64,000 bases of DNA, taken from positions 33,953,920-34,017,919 of the forward strand of contig CM034599.1 of assembly GCA_020091685.1 (NCBI GenBank), given 5' to 3'. The stretch comes from Lutjanus erythropterus (taxonomy: Eukaryota; Chordata; Actinopteri; Lutjaniformes; Lutjanidae). This document shows, piece after piece, positions 60,970 to 64,000 of the stretch (positions are counted from its first letter, which is position 1; every line of letters starts with the position of its first letter). The notes below the pieces were generated by a model. It had not been told where the DNA came from, ran no database searches, and worked only from the letters and a program-made list of their open reading frames with translations. Both the position numbers and the translations under genes were made by a program.

Positions 60970-61960
60970 ATGCACCTCAGCCGAGGTGAGACAGAGAGAC
61001 ACACACAAACGCTTTTAACTTCAATATTTACAATTTATTGCTGATAGAAAATATGTTTGAATAACACTTAACTAATCCACACTCCTGTGTGAGGAAGAGA
61101 ATGACCATAAATGAAGGTGTTTTGTGACTGTGAAGATGTGTGGGTGTTTCGGCCAAGCCCACCGGGTGCTATCTTGTGCTGAAAGACCACAGACTTTGCG
61201 CTTCGACCAGGTTTTGGCTGGTCTAAAGCGCAAGCGCATTTTACTCCAATGTGCTGAGCACAAGATAGCAAACGCGCATGTGTGTCTTTGAAGATAATCT
61301 CAGTAGTAAGTACAACAGTACTATTATTATAATTATAAAGCCCAATAAATCTCAGCAGACCTGCAAACGGGCTCACAGCTGTCTGATTGTCTTTATCAGA
61401 TGAGTCAGCATGACAGCTGGAGCAACTGTAGTGTTTATGTCTGCGTGTTTGTTATGATCCAGAAAAACAATGTTTAAACAGATATGATCTATAACATCTA
61501 AAATATACAAGACACTATATTTGACTGCACAAGTCCAATCCAACCTGAGAGAAAAAGGTCTGTGTGCTTCTATCAGAGCTGGTTGGATATATCTGTGCGG
61601 AATTTTGTGCACTTCAAACTTAAGAAACTCTGATTATTTAGCAAGTGGTGGCAGCATATTTATCATGCTGCCTCCACTTGCGCTGCTGGCGCACCTGCCT
61701 CTTAAAGGTGATGAGAGCTGACTTTCTGATTGGTTTATTGCAAGTTCGGCCTAAACTCGCCTGTGAATTAATGAGGGCACATGGGCACACCTGATAGGTG
61801 TATCCCGCTTTGTGCTGGTGGCGCAAAGGGCAGGGCAAGGCAAAATATCACTCCCGCCCCAGGCACAAGATGGCAAAGGTGGATTTGGACACACCTTGAA
61901 TAATTTAAATCCATTGTGCCTCCCGCTTGCCACTAGCGCTTTAGATCAGTGTAAGACAGG
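60970..61960. mobile_element. Long foldback-type repeat, copy 2, main part
   Basis: It resumes at CATGCACCTCAGCCGAGGTG and parallels copy 1 (30,785-31,822), but its arm (61,265-61,930) runs in the opposite direction to that of copy 1. It ends at GTGTAAGACAGGGCCC (about 61,950). Matching blocks include TTGCTGATAGAAAATATGTT, GACCACAGACTTTGCGCTTC and GGTGTATCCCGCTTTGTGCT. No target duplication found. Confidence 0.55.
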
Positions 61961-62895
61961 GCCCTGAGAATCAATTGCCTGAAAAAACATCTTCAAGGTA
62001 GAAAAAAATGACCCTGGTGATATCCTCTTCTATCATCTTAAATACACAGGAGGAGGCAAAAGGACATCTGCATTTAGGTAAGGAAAAATGCTTCTTAACA
62101 GATATGTAAATGCACACAGAATGCAGTATAATGAATGCACTGGAATGATAACAGGCAGCCTTGACAACATCATGAGGTGGCTCTGGAAAAAAGTTACAGA
62201 CAAGCCTTTCCTCAGCAAAGGACAAATAAGTTGAACCGATATAGCAGCATCAATTCACTTTAGCTTAGACATGTTTGTTGAAAAGTCAACCATCTCCACC
62301 TCATTTGCAGATGGGTCTAATGTAGTCAGAATTACCATAATGAGTGCTGATTGAAGTCACAGTGGAACTAAAGTTAGTATCATAAAAGAATAATCCAGTG
62401 ATTTAGCATTGTACTCGCCATAGATTTTGGATAGTGTGATATTAGTGAAGTTACGAGAAGCCGTCTATGTTTTAGTATATTTAGTACAGTAGTCTTGAGT
62501 GTGTGAACTCAAAGGCACGCACAGACACACAAGTACCCAGGGTTCAGCAGGAAACCAAGGAAGTAGGTTTTGGCAAGAATTGCTAATGAGTTTTGCGGTC
62601 CAAGTCGGAATATGAAAAGCTGTGAAGCATCACATGTAAGTGTGAAATAATAGGACAGAAAATCAAAACACAGCTGTAATGGAACAATATACCATAAAAT
62701 AAAATCAACATTGTGTTGTTCTTAAGATCGGAGATGAGGAAGTTTCACATGTATATAGGGCTCACAGCTGTGCATTTCAAAATGTGGCACGTTCCATCAA
62801 AACGAGTCGGAAGTAACACTGGCCCATTTGTGTAGAAAACACTTCTTATGGCGCTGGTGACAGCTGTTGCCAGTGGCATTTTGTTTTTGGGTTGT
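61961..62895. other. No gene recognised
   Basis: Unassigned noncoding sequence. Confidence 0.5.
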
Positions 62896-62899
62896 CTGT

Positions 62900-63240
62900 T
62901 CCATTCTTGTGAACATGATATCTCAAGTACGCCTTGAGAGAATTCCTTCAAACTTGGTTTCGCACAAAATAACCATGTGGACCCAAAGATGAACCGATTA
63001 GATTTTGGTGGTCAAATGTATGAGATCAAGGTCACTGTGACTTCATGACCGTCGCATTCTTGGGAATATGATACCACAAGATCACCTTGAGGGAATTTCT
63101 TCAAACTTGGTACAGGTATCCATTTGGACAATAAACTGACTTGAATATGAAGGTCAAAGGTCAAGGTCATTGGGTCCTCACAAACATGTTTTTGACTGTA
63201 ACTCAAGAATTTATGTTTATCATGACAATATTACACACAT
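62900..63240. repeat. Two to three tandem units of a dispersed fish repeat, about 135 bp each
   Basis: GAACATGATATCTCAAGTACG with CCTTGAGAGAATTCCTTCAAAC recurs as GGAATATGATACCACAAGAT with CACCTTGAGGGAATTTCTTC. Both units contain TCAAGGTCA text (GATCAAGGTCACTGTGACTT; AAAGGTCAAGGTCATTGGGT). Known from fish genomes as a short tandem, dispersed unit. Confidence 0.65.
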
Positions 63241-64000
63241 TTATTTAACAGGATAAAATTATGAGGTGATAACCTTTTCAGCATGACCAGCCCTGACCAT
63301 TGACCGACTGGTCAGCATCACATAGCTGATTCTGTACCAGCCATCTTCACATACATGTTCTCCACAATGGTCACACACACTCTCAGACACATGCTTGCTT
63401 GACAGTGTTGCCGAACAACGGTAAACTCACTAGCTCTTCAAACTAATGTTAGCCAGCAGCAGACTGCTGTTCACAGACTGACAGTTAAAATCTCACTTCC
63501 AGTTCTGGCTGAAGAATAAACAACTTGTGTTGATGCGTTTCCCCAAACATTTTCTCATCCAGAGTCGTTTAACTTTCCCTTCTGTTTTTCTCTCTACAAA
63601 GCTACAGCAAACTGTTGCATTGCATCCTGAGGTGACTGTGCAGGCTGACTCAGTTTTCTACATCCAGTCCAGCAAAAGTTGGCTCTGGTGGTTGAAGGGA
63701 TGCTGGTTCAAGCAGAGATGCTTCTGCAGGTGAGGGTCAGATTGTTCAGCTGTTTGATGGCGGGGTGGTATCTGATTTTGTCCATGTCACCCAGCTGTAT
63801 GCTCCACTCAACCCCTCATGAAATGCCAGTCACTGCGGGGGGGATGGGGGGGCGTCTCCAACAGTGTTCAATACTGCCGATGGGTATGGCTTCATGTCTG
63901 GCTTTGGTTCACCTCATGTGGGGACATTTTGTGAAAAGGCCCCAACTGATTGCATTTTTGAGTTGCTCCTCTTCGTCCTTGTATCTTAATTTTCTCTTGC
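63241..64000. other. Unresolved right end; possible coding debris at 63,600-63,820
   Basis: A pyrimidine-rich acceptor (TTTTTCTCTCTACAAAG at about 63,584-63,600) is followed by an open frame to a CTGCAG|GTGAGG donor-like site at 63,750 or earlier. In another frame GEGQIVQLFDGGVVSDFVHV with TQLYAPLNPS reads like protein before a stop. No family recognised; frames do not join cleanly. Confidence 0.25.

Overview
The window is vertebrate nuclear DNA, most probably from a ray-finned (teleost) fish, read by eye with no database search. Three things support this. Coding sequence is split by GT-AG introns. The one clear host gene is the 3' end of a TET-family dioxygenase whose sequence fits TET3. Most of the rest is repeat families familiar from fish genomes: TTAA-flanked MITEs, Angel-like elements, L2, L1 and other LINEs, hAT, piggyBac and Harbinger relics, and gypsy-type LTR fragments.

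Layout. At 1-10.4 kb lie the last three coding exons of tet3 (+ strand) and a probable 6.3 kb 3' UTR ending at a polyadenylation signal near 10,385. A MITE sits in its first visible intron and another in the UTR. At 10.42-10.84 kb is what looks like the terminal coding exon, 3' UTR and poly(A) signal of an unidentified gene on the - strand, tail-to-tail with tet3. From 11 to 55 kb the window is a repeat graveyard. It holds a Harbinger relic (11.6 kb), an L1 fragment (12.5 kb), a foldback MITE (13.7 kb), an LTR-like copy (14.3 kb), a LINE tail with (AAT)n (15.2 kb), a piggyBac relic (16.4-17.4 kb), a GA-rich minisatellite (23.0 kb), an LTR-element 3' end (23.8-24.9 kb), a long foldback-type repeat (30.8-31.8 kb), a gypsy integrase fragment (34.9-35.6 kb), the 5' end of a LINE (37.8-38.4 kb) and a hAT relic (38.9-40.3 kb). 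Next come an integrase-domain terminal exon (45.1 kb), two adjacent LINE C-termini (46.1-46.8 kb), a decayed G2E3/HECT-like copy (47-48 kb), a TTAA MITE (48.9-49.6 kb) and an end-to-end hAT transposon with an exact 8-bp target duplication (50.3-52.5 kb).

At 55.5-55.77 kb a locally CpG-rich stretch ending in a consensus splice donor looks like the untranslated first exon of a gene running rightward, but none of its coding exons could be identified. From 56 to 64 kb there are more MITEs, a minisatellite, and an L2 LINE (59.3-61.0 kb) nested inside a second copy of the long repeat seen at 31 kb.

The genes do not form an operon or pathway. The functional content is the TET3 catalytic C-terminus; nearly everything else is decayed mobile DNA. 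I see no convincing new multi-gene system. The items most worth checking are the tail-to-tail gene end beside tet3, the isolated integrase exon beside the HECT-like relic, the complete hAT unit, and the nested long repeat.
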